Notes under the pieces: model-generated
Database searches by the model: none
Seen by the model: the letters and a program-made list of their open reading frames with translations, nothing else
What the model was told of the DNA's origin: nothing
Program-made: the position numbers and the translations under genes
Shown: positions 1 to 9,737 of the stretch, piece by piece
Layout: every line of letters starts with the position of its first letter
How positions within the stretch are numbered: the stretch's first letter is position 1
Origin: Labilibacter sediminis
GTDB lineage: Bacteria > Bacteroidota > Bacteroidia > Bacteroidales > Marinilabiliaceae
Assembly: GCF_005877885.1 (NCBI RefSeq)
Contig: NZ_VCHY01000007.1
Location: 62,001-126,000 of the forward strand
Reading direction: 5' to 3'
Length of the DNA: 64,000 bases

Positions 1-10
1 TTAAACCTCT

Positions 11-1072
11 ATGCAACGAATTGAGCTTCTCAAAAAAATAAGAGAACAACAAGCCAACAAAAACAATACGATTTTTAATTATGGGATTTTTCCCTCATAT
101 CGATCAAATAAGATTCTAGGCATCTCTCGCCCTGACGATAACATATTTTACTCCGCGGCCACGCTTTATATCTTAAAATCATTAATTCCAAAGTTAACCT
201 TAGAAGAAAAAACAATTATTGAAGAAATTGAAAAAGATCTGAGCCCAAATTTTAAAGCTTACATAGACAAATACGAACGTAATTCATATAATTTTTGGCA
301 AAAAAAGGAACACAAACACTTTCCGAATGGCAGGATATTAAATAAACTAAACAAATTTAAGTTACCTGACGACATGGATACAACATCCATGATACACATG
401 ATTACCGGCACTCCTGCTGAACACGCGCTAAAAACGAAGTTAATCTTACCCAACCATGCCAATAAAACAAACTTAACCATTAAAAATGGGCACCCTCAAC
501 TAAAACACTTTAAAGCCTATTCTACCTGGTTTGGTAAAAACATGCCCATTGAATTTGATGTATGCGTGATTAGCAATATCTTGTTATGGGTAAACAAATA
601 CAGTTTTGAACTCAACCAGTGGGATAAGGCAAGCATTCAACTGTTGATAAAAACCATTTCTGACTCTCTTTATTTTAAATCACCATTCAGATCGGCACCT
701 GAATATCCCAAAATTGAAATTATACTGTATCACCTATGCAGGCTGGCATCACAGACCCCTTATTTAAACTCTGTTAAACACATACTAATTGATGACTTAC
801 AAAAAGTTCATTCAGAAAGCACTTCCGATTTTTCGAAGCTGATTATTCAATCATCATTACTAAAACTAGGCCATAAAACCACCATTACATCAGTTGCGAA
901 CATAAGCATTGAAACGAGAAATTACTGGTGGTTTACCGCAGGATTACTATCCGTATACTCTGCACCTTTAATAAAGGTATTGGCTCCTCAAGAGCTTTTT
1001 CATTTTAGGTATACCTGCCCTGCTTTTAACCTGGCTTTAATTTTTGAAAACCGTGTTCTATCAAAAACATAA
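11..1072 (+). CDS. Conserved hypothetical protein, predicted helical
   Basis: 353-residue protein that I do not recognise as a named family. It has no signal peptide or membrane segment. It reads as a largely alpha-helical soluble protein, with short motifs such as DDMDTTSM near residue 122 and SPFRSAPEYPKIE near residue 220. The alternation of helices and the DDxDTT-like turn resemble alpha/alpha-toroid proteins (prenyltransferase or terpene-cyclase-like folds), but this is only an impression. The start is well bounded because an in-frame TAA lies at positions 2-4, just upstream of the ATG. It converges on the dihydrouridine synthase gene, with a gap of about 50 bases. Confidence 0.7.
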   Translation: MQRIELLKKIREQQANKNNTIFNYGIFPSYRSNKILGISRPDDNIFYSAATLYILKSLIPKLTLEEKTIIEEIEKDLSPNFKAYIDKYERNSYNFWQKKEHKHFPNGRILNKLNKFKLPDDMDTTSMIHMITGTPAEHALKTKLILPNHANKTNLTIKNGHPQLKHFKAYSTWFGKNMPIEFDVCVISNILLWVNKYSFELNQWDKASIQLLIKTISDSLYFKSPFRSAPEYPKIEIILYHLCRLASQTPYLNSVKHILIDDLQKVHSESTSDFSKLIIQSSLLKLGHKTTITSVANISIETRNYWWFTAGLLSVYSAPLIKVLAPQELFHFRYTCPAFNLALIFENRVLSKT

Positions 1073-1124
1073 AAATGTTTTACAGTCTCATTGTATCTTT
1101 TCCTAAAATAACCTCTTTAATAAT

Positions 1125-2126
1125 CTATTGATTCTTCACTACTTTACTTTGATAGTCATCTAATACTAAATTTAAATCATCTATATTATTTGTTTTCATT
1201 ATTGCATCACGTAATTGTGAAGCCTGAGGAAGATTATAGGTATATATTTTAAAGAATCGTTTTAAAATCTGCCACGGTTTATTCCCACTCCATGTATTAT
1301 GATACAAACGTGCATGCTCATTAATGGCTCGTAACTTTTCGTGAACTCCCAATTCTTGTTTCTCACTAAACATCCAAAAATCAGAAAAAATCCCTCTTCC
1401 AACCATAATCCCGTCAACATTATAGCTCTTCATTTTTTCCTTACCTTCAGCAACACTTGTAACATCTCCATTACCAATAATCTTTATGAACGGATTAATC
1501 TCATCACGTAGCTTAACAACTTTCGCAATTTCGTCCCAATTTGCTATACCATCCGACATTTGCTTTTGAATTCGTCCATGAACAGTTAAGGCTTTTATAG
1601 GTGATTCCAATAAATGAGGGATCCAGCGATCCGTTTCAATATTTTTAAACCCAATCCTGGTCTTTACACTTACTGGCACTTCTGAAGCCTCTGCTGTTGC
1701 ACAAATAATTTCCTTTGCAAGCTCCGGGTCATTAATCAAAGCACTACAAGCCCCCTTTTTTATGATATTTTTTTGAGGACATCCCATATTAATATCAACT
1801 CCCGAAAAACCAGTATAATCATTGATATACTTCGCTGTTTTGTAAAACTTTTCTGGATCAGTTCCCCATATTTGAGCCACAACTATTGCATCTTTATTCT
1901 TAAGCATAAGTTTTTCTGACTCATTAACATTAAAACGATGAATCACCTTACCTCTTCCTATTGGATGGCAAAAACCATCGGTTGAAAGAAATTCAGTAAA
2001 CAAAACTTTAAGATTTTTCCCTGATGAATTCCTTAATACCAACTCCCTAAATACTGTATCTGTAACATCCTCCATTGGTGCAAGCGCAAAAAAATGCTCC
2101 AATGTTTCCCAAAAATTCTCTTTCAT
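1125..2126 (-). CDS. tRNA-dihydrouridine synthase family protein
   Basis: FMN-dependent enzyme expected to reduce uridine to dihydrouridine in tRNA. The 333 residues form one Dus TIM barrel. Visible motifs are APMEDVTDTVFRE at residues 16-28 (N-terminal Dus signature), DINMGCPQ at 111-118 with the conserved catalytic-type Cys116, VSVKTRIGF near 172, TVHGR near 202, and the phosphate-binding IIGNGDV and GIMVGRGIF segments near 236 and 260. Length fits the family. Which Dus type (A, B or C) it is cannot be fixed from sequence alone. It is monocistronic, with a 460-base gap to the next gene. Confidence 0.93.
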   Translation of the reverse strand: MKENFWETLEHFFALAPMEDVTDTVFRELVLRNSSGKNLKVLFTEFLSTDGFCHPIGRGKVIHRFNVNESEKLMLKNKDAIVVAQIWGTDPEKFYKTAKYINDYTGFSGVDINMGCPQKNIIKKGACSALINDPELAKEIICATAEASEVPVSVKTRIGFKNIETDRWIPHLLESPIKALTVHGRIQKQMSDGIANWDEIAKVVKLRDEINPFIKIIGNGDVTSVAEGKEKMKSYNVDGIMVGRGIFSDFWMFSEKQELGVHEKLRAINEHARLYHNTWSGNKPWQILKRFFKIYTYNLPQASQLRDAIMKTNNIDDLNLVLDDYQSKVVKNQ

Positions 2127-2587
2127 ATATTAAAGTTTTCTTCTTTTCTTAAAAAGCAGCTCTTTATTAATTAATTACAACACAATAATAACTCAGAAAA
2201 AGATGCACGTGCATCCTAAAGATATCAGTAAACAAACTTAATTAATTTTGGTTTATACGAATTTTGCGTAATTAACCTAATTAAGTACTTTATTGCACAT
2301 AAAATATAAGTAGTTTATCTCATCACAACACTTCTTATGAAAAAAAAATAAAAAAAATTCATTTTTCTCTTTATTTATAAAATCATACATTTCATTTAAA
2401 AAGTGATACAATTCACACAAAAAACCACCCAAAACCCTTTAAAAATGGGACTTCCAGAACCCTCCCTTTCTCCTTATTTTTTGGTTTATTAAACTTTAAA
2501 ACATACTTTTGAAATACAATTGAAACCAAAATTGATTTTGAAACAGTTTTTTTAAAATCCGTACACAAAATCAATTATGAATATAAT
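2127..2587. other. Intergenic region between dus and the first HNH gene
   Basis: AT-rich divergent spacer. The only clear structure is a perfect 14-base palindrome, GATGCACGTGCATC at 2202-2215, lying 76 bases upstream of the dus start; this could be a regulator site. Several A/T tracts follow (2336-2400). I see no convincing ORF or RNA gene. Confidence 0.4.
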
Positions 2588-3169
2588 TTGATAATTCAAT
2601 TTTTAAGTATTGTGCAAACAATTGAAAAACCAACCAAACCCAAACTAAGAAAACTAGATGACGAAGAATGGAAAGCCATTCCTCATACCGAAAACAAATA
2701 TCAGGTTAGTAATTATGGAAGAATTAAAAGTTTTTGTTACGATCTTAAAAATGGAAAAATAGTTAAACCAGGAAACATCAAAGGTTATAAAAGCATTAAC
2801 CTTAGAGTAGAAGGTCAAAAAAAAACACTCTTAATTCATAAACTTGTTGCAGAACTTTTTATTCATAAAAAGAAAAACAATCAAGATGTTGTTATACACA
2901 AAGATTGGAACAAGTTAAACAACCATGTTAGTAATCTTGAATGGAAATCGAGAGAAGAGAGTTTTTTAAGAGCGCAAGAAAAACTAATTAAAGCAAGAAA
3001 GAAGAAGGGAAAAATAATAACCCACTCCAAATTAACGAAAGAGGATGTAGGTGCTATTAAGCAAATGTTAGAGAATGGAAGAAAACAGAAAGTTATTGCT
3101 CAGTTGTTTTGTGTTAGTGAAATGCAGATTTCCAGAATAAAAAATAAAGTTAGTTGGTCTGAAGTTTAA
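2588..3169 (+). CDS. NUMOD4/HNH endonuclease-family protein with C-terminal helix-turn-helix
   Basis: 193-residue free-standing member of the homing-endonuclease-like NUMOD4/HNH_3 group. A NUMOD4 motif covers residues about 26-50 (EEWKAIP ... YQVSNYGRIKS). The HNH_3 core follows, with LIHKLVAELF and then VIHKDWNKLNNHVSNLEW, in which the His, Asn-Asn-His and Asn-Leu-Glu-Trp positions are all kept. A basic linker leads to a helix-turn-helix tail (about 150-190) ending CVSEMQISRIKNK. There is no intron, intein or split host gene around it. The start is uncertain: TTG at 2588 or GTG at 2612, because the nearby ATG at 2577 is out of frame and stops after four codons. A paralogue lies on the minus strand at 9738-10403. 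It could act as a nuclease or as a domesticated DNA-binding regulator. Confidence 0.82.
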   Translation: MIIQFLSIVQTIEKPTKPKLRKLDDEEWKAIPHTENKYQVSNYGRIKSFCYDLKNGKIVKPGNIKGYKSINLRVEGQKKTLLIHKLVAELFIHKKKNNQDVVIHKDWNKLNNHVSNLEWKSREESFLRAQEKLIKARKKKGKIITHSKLTKEDVGAIKQMLENGRKQKVIAQLFCVSEMQISRIKNKVSWSEV

Positions 3170-3213
3170 TTAAACAACAATATACCTCCCTAACCATTAT
3201 CCTATACTATCAT

Positions 3214-3252
3214 AAAAAAGACTGTCATCACCAAACCTGACAGTCTTTTTTT
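3214..3252. terminator. Bidirectional intrinsic terminator
   Basis: A 14-base perfect stem, AAAAAAGACTGTCA with TGACAGTCTTTTTT, encloses a 10-base loop. It has T-runs on both strands and lies between the convergent HNH gene and the DEAD-box helicase gene. Confidence 0.85.
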
Positions 3253-3256
3253 GTAT

Positions 3257-3285
3257 AAAAAAAGCTCCCCAAAAATGAAGAGCTC
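3257..3285 (-). terminator. Weak second terminator for the helicase gene
   Basis: On the minus strand a short 5-base stem (GAGCT/AGCTC) is followed by seven T's, about 30 bases past the helicase stop. It is weak alone, but it sits immediately before the stronger bidirectional hairpin. Confidence 0.4.
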
Positions 3286-3315
3286 AATTATATTATTATT
3301 TACTTATCTTTTGTA

Positions 3316-4998
3316 TTATGATCGACGGCGTCGGTTGTAATTATTTCCTCCACCATCAGGTCTTCTGCGGTTATTGTTACGTTTTGGAGGCTTAGCCGTT
3401 GCTATTTCTGCATGTACTTTTTCACCTTCAAATTCTCTCCCTTTTATTGCATTGATAACATCTTTCTGACTTCCTTCCTCTACTTCAAAGAAAGAGAAGT
3501 TTCTTAGAACCTCAATTTTACCAAACCCAATTTTACGCCTGTTGGTGCTTTCATTTACAAGTCCCATTAAACGTGGAGCGGTTAAGTTATGTGCCTTTCC
3601 AATATTAATATACAAACGAGAATAGTTATCTGAACCACGACGTTTATTTCTATCACGCTCCACATCTTTTTTATACACATTCAAATCTTTAGCTCCCTGA
3701 TAGTAAGCTATAAATCGATTGAACTCTACAGACACAAAACGCTTAATTAACTCTTCCTTATCTAACTCTTCAAACTTCTCGAAAATCTGAGGAAGAAACT
3801 CTTCAATCTCTTCATGATTCACCTCCACATTTTCTACTCTATCTACTAAGTGCAATAATTGCTTGCCGCAAATCTCACTTCCTGACGGAATCATCTTTCG
3901 CTCAAACTTAATGCCGGAAATACGCTCAATCATCTTTACCTTACCAGACTCTTTGGTATGTATAATGGCAATACTGGTACCTGTTCTTCCGGCTCTACCT
4001 GTTCTTCCGCTACGGTGAGTATAAGCCTCAATATCATCTGGTAAATTATAATTAATTACATGTGTTAATTCATTTACATCAATACCCCGGGCAGCAACAT
4101 CCGTAGCCACCAATATTTGTAAATGACGGCTTCTGAAACGATGCATCACCTGGTCTCTTTGTGCTTGAGAAAGATCCCCGTGTAAAGCATCTGCATTATA
4201 ACCATCGGCCATTAACTTTTCTGCTACTTCCTTAGTTTCATGCCGCGTACGACAGAAAACAATTCCGTAAATATCCGGATTTATATCTGCAACACGCTTT
4301 AATGCCAAATACCTGTCACGTGCATGTACCATGTAATAAATATGCTCAACTGTAGATGCTCCGGCATTTTGCTTTCCAATTTTAATTTGCATTGGATCAG
4401 TCAAATACCTTTTAGCCATATTCTCAATCTCGCGAGGCATAGTCGCAGAAAACAATAAAGATTGTCTGGTATCAGGCGTATTTGAAATAATAGAATCAAG
4501 CTCTTCCTTGAATCCCATATTTAACATTTCATCCGCTTCATCCAATACTAACCATTCAAGGTTCTCCAACTTAAGAATCCCCCTATTAGTTAAATCATTA
4601 ACCCTACCTGGAGTACCAACTACTATTTGAGTTCCCCTTTTAAGATCTTTAATTTGTTTTGAGATATCAGCGCCTCCATAAACAGGGGTAGCGTAAAAAT
4701 TAGGAATATACTTGCTAAAGTTATTGATATCCTTAGTGATTTGAAGTGCTAACTCCCTGGTTGGACACAATACCAATGACTGAACCTTCTTATTAGAGGT
4801 ATCAATTTTTTCAATTATTGGCAAACCAAAGGCAGCTGTCTTTCCAGTTCCTGTTTGAGCCAACGCCACTAAGTCTTGATTTGTTTCCCTTAAACCCGGG
4901 ATGGTTTTTTCCTGAATTGGCGTAGGGTTTACAAAGCCCATTTCACCAATAGCCTTTAGAACTTCCGGCATCAAGCCGATTTCTTCAAATGTTATCAT
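3316..4998 (-). CDS. DEAD/DEAH-box RNA helicase with DbpA-type RNA-binding domain
   Basis: ATP-dependent RNA helicase of the DeaD/CsdA group, likely acting in ribosome assembly or mRNA decay. Numbered from the ATG at 4998: Q-motif NPTPIQEKTIP near 24, Walker A AQTGTGKT at 47-54, VLDEADEMLNMGF (DEAD) near 150, SAT near 184, and HRSGRTGRAG in the helicase C domain near 330. A DbpA-type RRM-like domain lies near residues 465-535, followed by a basic Arg/Asn/Gly-rich tail (RRPDGGGNNYNRRRRS). An in-frame upstream ATG at 5031 would add 11 residues (MRGANWRKKQF), but family similarity begins at MITFEEIGL, so I prefer 4998. Length is 560 residues. The leader is long (about 110 bases from the predicted promoter), as is common for cold-inducible helicases. 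Confidence 0.93.
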   Translation of the reverse strand: MITFEEIGLMPEVLKAIGEMGFVNPTPIQEKTIPGLRETNQDLVALAQTGTGKTAAFGLPIIEKIDTSNKKVQSLVLCPTRELALQITKDINNFSKYIPNFYATPVYGGADISKQIKDLKRGTQIVVGTPGRVNDLTNRGILKLENLEWLVLDEADEMLNMGFKEELDSIISNTPDTRQSLLFSATMPREIENMAKRYLTDPMQIKIGKQNAGASTVEHIYYMVHARDRYLALKRVADINPDIYGIVFCRTRHETKEVAEKLMADGYNADALHGDLSQAQRDQVMHRFRSRHLQILVATDVAARGIDVNELTHVINYNLPDDIEAYTHRSGRTGRAGRTGTSIAIIHTKESGKVKMIERISGIKFERKMIPSGSEICGKQLLHLVDRVENVEVNHEEIEEFLPQIFEKFEELDKEELIKRFVSVEFNRFIAYYQGAKDLNVYKKDVERDRNKRRGSDNYSRLYINIGKAHNLTAPRLMGLVNESTNRRKIGFGKIEVLRNFSFFEVEEGSQKDVINAIKGREFEGEKVHAEIATAKPPKRNNNRRRPDGGGNNYNRRRRS

Positions 4999-5117
4999 AA
5001 ATTGCTTTTTTCTCCAGTTCGCCCCCCGCATTTGCCTACAGTATAATTTACTGGAAAAAGAAGCCCCCTGAATAATCGTTTTAAAATGAATGATTTATGC
5101 CATTGCAAAATCGCTCG

Positions 5118-5125
5118 CAAAGGTA
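5118..5125 (-). promoter_or_regulatory. Putative -7 box for the DEAD-box helicase gene
   Basis: On the minus strand these bases read TACCTTTG, an exact match to the Bacteroidota -7 consensus TAnnTTTG. They would place the start of transcription near 5112, with a leader of about 110 bases. No clear TTG element sits at the usual distance upstream. Confidence 0.45.
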
Positions 5126-5461
5126 ATCTAAATTTATTCGAATAAACGCACTTTATAACAAAATATATTCACAACAATACACAAACACCCTATATACCAA
5201 CCTCTTACTCTCAACATACACTTGCATTTTTAACATTCTTAAACATCAAATTCCTTTGTTTTACATCAGATATGAACACATTATGTATTAAAAAATGACA
5301 GATAACGCCTTCTTACTAATGTTATCGAATTAATACAACAAAGTATTGTAAGTATCCATAATTCAAAAAATCACATACTCATTCTCCTGGTTTCAAATTA
5401 CGCCAACAAACTATTATTTGAATTCTTTGTACATTTATATCATACTTTTATGTAATTCATA

Positions 5462-5469
5462 TACTTTTG
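5462..5469 (+). promoter_or_regulatory. Putative -7 box for the ClC gene
   Basis: TACTTTTG matches TAnnTTTG exactly and ends 8 bases before the chosen ATG, which implies a very short leader. The same octamer precedes the radical SAM gene at 30314-30321. No good -33 element is seen. Confidence 0.35.
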
Positions 5470-5477
5470 TGCCCGCT

Positions 5478-7256
5478 ATGGAGAATGCATCAATTTATTT
5501 CAGACGTTTTTTAATTTGGCGGGTAAAACATATAAGCCAAAAGAATTTTATTCTAATATTAAGCTTCCTTACCGGGATACTTAGTGGTTTGGCAGCTGTA
5601 TTGCTAAAAAACTCGATACACTTTACCCATCACATACTAACAGGGCAGTTTCATAATGAAAATATAAACCTGCTGTACCTGGCATATCCTGTGATTGGAA
5701 TTTTTATAGCCGTTGTCTTCTCTAAAAAAATCGTTCGGGATAGTTTAGGACATGGTGTTTCAAAAATATTATACTCGCTCAGCAAGGGTGGAGGTAAAAT
5801 TAAAGGACACAATAATTATTCTTCTATTATTGCCAGTACTTTTACCATTGGTTTTGGAGGATCAGTTGGAGCGGAGGCCCCGATAGTTTTAACAGGAGCA
5901 TCTATTGGCTCTACTCTGGGAAGATTATTTCACCAGAACTACAAAACCATTTCATTGCTAATTGGCTGTGGAGCAGCAGGTGCTGTTTCCGGTATTTTTA
6001 AAGCACCAATGGCCGGCTTGGTTTTTACCCTTGAAGTACTCATGCTTGGATTGAGCATGACTTCTTTAGTACCTCTTATAATTTCAGCATTTAGTGCCGC
6101 TACTGTAGCGTATTTCTTTATGGGTGATGGAGCAGAATTTTCTTGGCATCTTGAAAATCCATTCATCTTAAACAACATTCCTTTTTACATTGTACTTGGT
6201 ATTCTTGGCGGTTTTATATCTCTATACTTTACCAGAAGTTTAATGTGGACGGAAAACAAGTTCCGAAAAATTAACAACCCTTACCTCCGATTACTTGCCG
6301 GAGGTGTAGTATTAAGCATATTAATTTTCATTTTTCCTCAGCTTTATGGTGAAGGGTATACTACGATTACTGCATTTTTAAATGGCAACAAGGACATTGT
6401 TTTCGAAAATAGTTTGTTTTATCAGTTAAGAGGATATGAATGGACCTTACTTTTCATTCTTGGTTTGCTAATTGTGTTTAAAGTATTTGCCTCTGCCGCT
6501 ACCACAGGAAGTGGTGGTGTAGGTGGTATTTTTGCACCATCATTATTTACTGGTGGAGTAATGGGATATTTTTTTGCCCGAATAATCAATTTTACAGGTT
6601 TATATACTCTACCCGAAAGTCACTTTACCCTTGTAGGAATGGCTGCTATTATGGCCGGGGTATTACATGCTCCACTTACAGCAATTTTCCTTATTGCAGA
6701 AATCACACATGGTTATGAATTGTTTGTGCCTTTAATGATTACTTCGACCATTTCGTATTTAACCATTATGTATTTTGAACCACACTCAATTTACACCAAG
6801 CAATTGGCACGAAAAGGGGAACTTTTAACACACCATAAAGACAAAGCCGTATTAACCTTAATGCGTTTAAATAAGGTATTAGAAACAGATTTTCTACCTG
6901 TAAAATCCACTGACACCCTGGGTGTTTTAGTAAAAACCATTGCTAAAGCTAAACGAAATTTATTTCCGGTTATTGGATCCAAAGGACAGTTAAAAGGAAT
7001 TGTGCTACTAGATGATATCCGCGAAATCATGTTTAACCACGACAGATATAACGATACTGTAGTTGAAGACTTAATGCAGGTACCTCCGGCCTTTATTGAA
7101 ATCAATGAAAACATGGATTCTGTGATGAAAAAATTTGAAGAAACAGGAGCCTGGAATCTACCCGTTATTGAAAATGATAAATACATGGGTTTTGTATCTA
7201 AATCAAAAATATTCTCGGTATACCGAAGAGTACTTATTCACTTTTCGGATGAATAA
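5478..7256 (+). CDS. ClC-type chloride channel/transporter with CBS pair
   Basis: Integral inner-membrane ClC protein that moves Cl- either passively or in exchange for H+. Numbered from the ATG at 5478 (592 residues): the selectivity-filter loop GHGVSK is at 91-96, and the filter/gate segment GGSVGAEAP is at 128-136. Glu133 there corresponds to the gating glutamate of ClC exchangers. GAAGAVSGIFKAPMAG follows near 163, and GSGGVGGIFAPSLF near 348. About ten hydrophobic segments precede a soluble C-terminal half-module with two CBS motifs (about 455-585), which usually bind adenine nucleotides. A TTG 60 bases upstream would extend the frame, but it lies before the predicted promoter, so the ATG is preferred. 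It is monocistronic, upstream of glyA. Confidence 0.92.
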   Translation: MENASIYFRRFLIWRVKHISQKNFILILSFLTGILSGLAAVLLKNSIHFTHHILTGQFHNENINLLYLAYPVIGIFIAVVFSKKIVRDSLGHGVSKILYSLSKGGGKIKGHNNYSSIIASTFTIGFGGSVGAEAPIVLTGASIGSTLGRLFHQNYKTISLLIGCGAAGAVSGIFKAPMAGLVFTLEVLMLGLSMTSLVPLIISAFSAATVAYFFMGDGAEFSWHLENPFILNNIPFYIVLGILGGFISLYFTRSLMWTENKFRKINNPYLRLLAGGVVLSILIFIFPQLYGEGYTTITAFLNGNKDIVFENSLFYQLRGYEWTLLFILGLLIVFKVFASAATTGSGGVGGIFAPSLFTGGVMGYFFARIINFTGLYTLPESHFTLVGMAAIMAGVLHAPLTAIFLIAEITHGYELFVPLMITSTISYLTIMYFEPHSIYTKQLARKGELLTHHKDKAVLTLMRLNKVLETDFLPVKSTDTLGVLVKTIAKAKRNLFPVIGSKGQLKGIVLLDDIREIMFNHDRYNDTVVEDLMQVPPAFIEINENMDSVMKKFEETGAWNLPVIENDKYMGFVSKSKIFSVYRRVLIHFSDE

Positions 7257-7280
7257 TTTTTTAATACAAAATGTTAGAAT

Positions 7281-7288
7281 TAAATTTG
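7281..7288 (+). promoter_or_regulatory. Putative -7 box for glyA
   Basis: TAAATTTG fits the TAnnTTTG consensus and lies about 100 bases before the glyA ATG. The -33 element is not obvious. Confidence 0.35.
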
Positions 7289-7386
7289 CAGCTTCATTTT
7301 ACAATACATTGTTATCAATATGTTACACATTGGGGATGGTAAAAAATCCTACCTGATTTTATATCTCCCTAAAATAAAAACCTTTT

Positions 7387-8667
7387 ATGAAACGCGACGA
7401 GAAGATATTTGAGCTAATCGAAAAAGAACACCAACGTCAGCTTAATGGCATCGAATTAATTGCATCTGAAAACTTTGTTAGTGAGCAAGTAATGGAAGCA
7501 ATGGGATCATACATGACCAATAAATATGCCGAGGGTTATCCTGGTGCAAGATATTATGGTGGTTGCGAAGTTGTTGATCAAAGTGAATCATTAGCTATTG
7601 AGCGTTTATGTAAAATTTATGATGCTGAGTATGCTAACGTTCAACCACATAGTGGTGCACAAGCAAACATGGCTGTATTGATGACTGTTTTAAATCCTGG
7701 AGATAAATTCCTTGGTTTAGATCTTTCTCACGGTGGACACCTTTCTCATGGTTCTCCTGTGAATAGTTCCGGTCTATTGTATGAGCCGATCGCCTACGGT
7801 GTTAAAGAAGATACCGGGTTGGTTGATTATGATATGATGGAAGAAAAAGCTCGCGAGCACAAACCTAAGTTAATTATTGGTGGTGCTTCTGCTTACTCTC
7901 GCGAATGGGATTATGCTCGTATGAGAAGATTAGCAGATGAGATTGGTGCTATTTTTATGGTTGACATGGCTCACCCAGCAGGACTAATTGCAGCCGGTTT
8001 ATTAGAAAATCCTGTAAAGCATGCTCATATTGTAACTTCTACAACACATAAAACATTAAGAGGTCCTCGTGGTGGAATTATTTTAATGGGTAAAGATTTT
8101 GACAACCCATTTGGTAAAAAAACACCAAAGGGAGTTATCAGAAAAATGTCTTCTTTATTAAACTCTGCTGTTTTTCCAGGTATACAAGGTGGTCCTCTTG
8201 AGCATGTAATTGCTTCAAAAGCAGTTTCTTTCTTAGAAGCACTTCAACCTGAGTATGTAGAGTATCAAACTCAAGTTCAGAAAAATGCCAAGGTAATGGC
8301 AGAAGCTTTCATAAGCAAGGGATACAAAGTAATTTCAGGCGGTACAGACAATCACTCTATGCTTATTGACTTAAGAACCAAATTCCCTGAATTAACAGGT
8401 AAGGTAGCTGAAAACACTTTAGTAATAGCTGATATCACTATCAATAAAAACATGGTTCCTTATGATAGCCGTAGTCCATTCCAAACTTCTGGTATCAGAG
8501 TAGGTACTTCTGCTCTTACAACCAGAGGATTGAAAGAAGAGCACATGGCTCCGATAGTTGATTTAATTGATCAGGTATTATCTGATGTTGAAAACGAACA
8601 AGTATTGACTGAAGTAAGAGGAAAAGTTAACGAAATGATGAAGGATTTTCCTTTATTTGCTTACTAA
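7387..8667 (+). CDS. glyA: Serine hydroxymethyltransferase
   Basis: PLP enzyme of one-carbon metabolism that interconverts serine + tetrahydrofolate and glycine + 5,10-methylene-THF in the cytoplasm. The 426 residues align over the full family length: [10 protein letters not shown] near 22-31, [18 protein letters not shown] near 47, [10 protein letters not shown] near 91, and the PLP-lysine segment [15 protein letters not shown] near 216-230, in which the Lys after THK-type residues forms the Schiff base. The C-terminal region has [15 protein letters not shown] near 378. The start ATG agrees with family starts. It is flanked downstream by a strong terminator and appears monocistronic. Confidence 0.98.
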   Translation: MKRDEKIFELIEKEHQRQLNGIELIASENFVSEQVMEAMGSYMTNKYAEGYPGARYYGGCEVVDQSESLAIERLCKIYDAEYANVQPHSGAQANMAVLMTVLNPGDKFLGLDLSHGGHLSHGSPVNSSGLLYEPIAYGVKEDTGLVDYDMMEEKAREHKPKLIIGGASAYSREWDYARMRRLADEIGAIFMVDMAHPAGLIAAGLLENPVKHAHIVTSTTHKTLRGPRGGIILMGKDFDNPFGKKTPKGVIRKMSSLLNSAVFPGIQGGPLEHVIASKAVSFLEALQPEYVEYQTQVQKNAKVMAEAFISKGYKVISGGTDNHSMLIDLRTKFPELTGKVAENTLVIADITINKNMVPYDSRSPFQTSGIRVGTSALTTRGLKEEHMAPIVDLIDQVLSDVENEQVLTEVRGKVNEMMKDFPLFAY

Positions 8668-8688
8668 GAGTCAGTTAAAATTACATAC

Positions 8689-8724
8689 AAAAGCCAGGTG
8701 TACAATCTACATCTGGCTTTTTTA
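8689..8724. terminator. Terminator downstream of glyA
   Basis: A stem of about 12 pairs (AAAAGCCAGGTG with CATCTGGCTTTT, one G-T pair) has a 9-base loop and a T-run. It lies between convergent glyA and the Usp gene and has A/T tracts on both sides. Confidence 0.8.
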
Positions 8725-8746
8725 TTTCTTTTAAATCTAACCCTTT

Positions 8747-9562
8747 TTATTCTAAATCATCATGCAAAATTAGCATGGGATGCTCTGGATGCAATACCAT
8801 TTGTTTGGTAACACTTGGATGGAAAATACGATCAAAGAATCCTACATTATGGCGCACTAATGCAATCATTTCGGCATCATTTTCATCCATGAATTTATTT
8901 ATGCTTTTACTTACATCGTCTCCCTCTATAAAATTAAAACTCAAATTAATATTTGGGAAGTGAGCTGCAATTTTGTTTTCTGCATCTAACCGATTCACAT
9001 ACTCATCATCAAGCACATTAACAAACATCAGCGCAGAACGATAACGATCAACAATATCCCTCACAGGATTCATAATTTCGTCTTTATCAACATCTTTTAA
9101 ATCAGTGGCAAAAACAATTTTTTCAGGTTTTTTAAATTGGGCACTTTTAGGAACAACCAAAATCGGTGCTTTAATACTTTTTATAACTTCATATGCATTA
9201 GAGCCCAATAAAAAGTTTTCGAGAGCAGATTCTCCCCTACATCCTAATACAATTAGGTCCGGGTGATTTTCGTGTATATGTTCATGTACAACATCTATTA
9301 GAGATCCAAAACTGGAGAGAAGTTCAATTGCTGCCTCTGGAAAAACACGCTTAAGAATGGATACTTCCTGTTTTAAGCCTTTTTCACTTTCAAAAGCCAT
9401 CTCTTCTTTAACTTGCATTACATACGGACTACCACTAAATTCTAAATCATATGCATTAAGTAAGCTATAAAGTACATTTTCACCATTAAACATTTTTAAG
9501 GCGTAGAGAGCGGCATTTCGGGCAGTGTTTGAGAAATCGGTTAATATCAATACCTTTTTCAT
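8747..9562 (-). CDS. Universal stress protein, tandem UspA domains
   Basis: 271-residue cytoplasmic protein with two Usp domains. The first (about 1-140) is complete: VLILTDFSNTARNA at the N-terminus and an ATP-binding GxxG(x9)GS motif (GCRGESALENFLLGS near 110-124), then APILVVPK. The second (about 147-271) keeps the fold (KIVFATDLKD near 150, PMLILHDD at the end), but its glycine motif has degenerated, so it probably does not bind ATP. Tandem Usp proteins generally support survival in starvation or redox stress. It stands alone, with 175 bases to the next gene on the same strand. Confidence 0.92.
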   Translation of the reverse strand: MKKVLILTDFSNTARNAALYALKMFNGENVLYSLLNAYDLEFSGSPYVMQVKEEMAFESEKGLKQEVSILKRVFPEAAIELLSSFGSLIDVVHEHIHENHPDLIVLGCRGESALENFLLGSNAYEVIKSIKAPILVVPKSAQFKKPEKIVFATDLKDVDKDEIMNPVRDIVDRYRSALMFVNVLDDEYVNRLDAENKIAAHFPNINLSFNFIEGDDVSKSINKFMDENDAEMIALVRHNVGFFDRIFHPSVTKQMVLHPEHPMLILHDDLE

Positions 9563-9737
9563 AGCCAGAAATTTTTCTTATCAACAAACCACAACAAAAC
9601 AGGTACCTAAAATACCATACAGACAGAAGCGTCTGATAACGAACCACTTCGCTATAACTCAGACATACATTACTTTTATACGAGAAAAATGATATATAGT
9701 TTCAATTTTTCTCATTATTTTTTCTATATATTAAAAC

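Larger units (their letters stand above)
4999..5477. other. Divergent intergenic region between helicase and ClC genes
   Basis: Holds the helicase leader and its -7 box (5118-5125), and the ClC -7 box (5462-5469). The remainder, about 5130-5450, is AT-rich without an ORF, hairpin or repeat that I can support. Confidence 0.4.
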
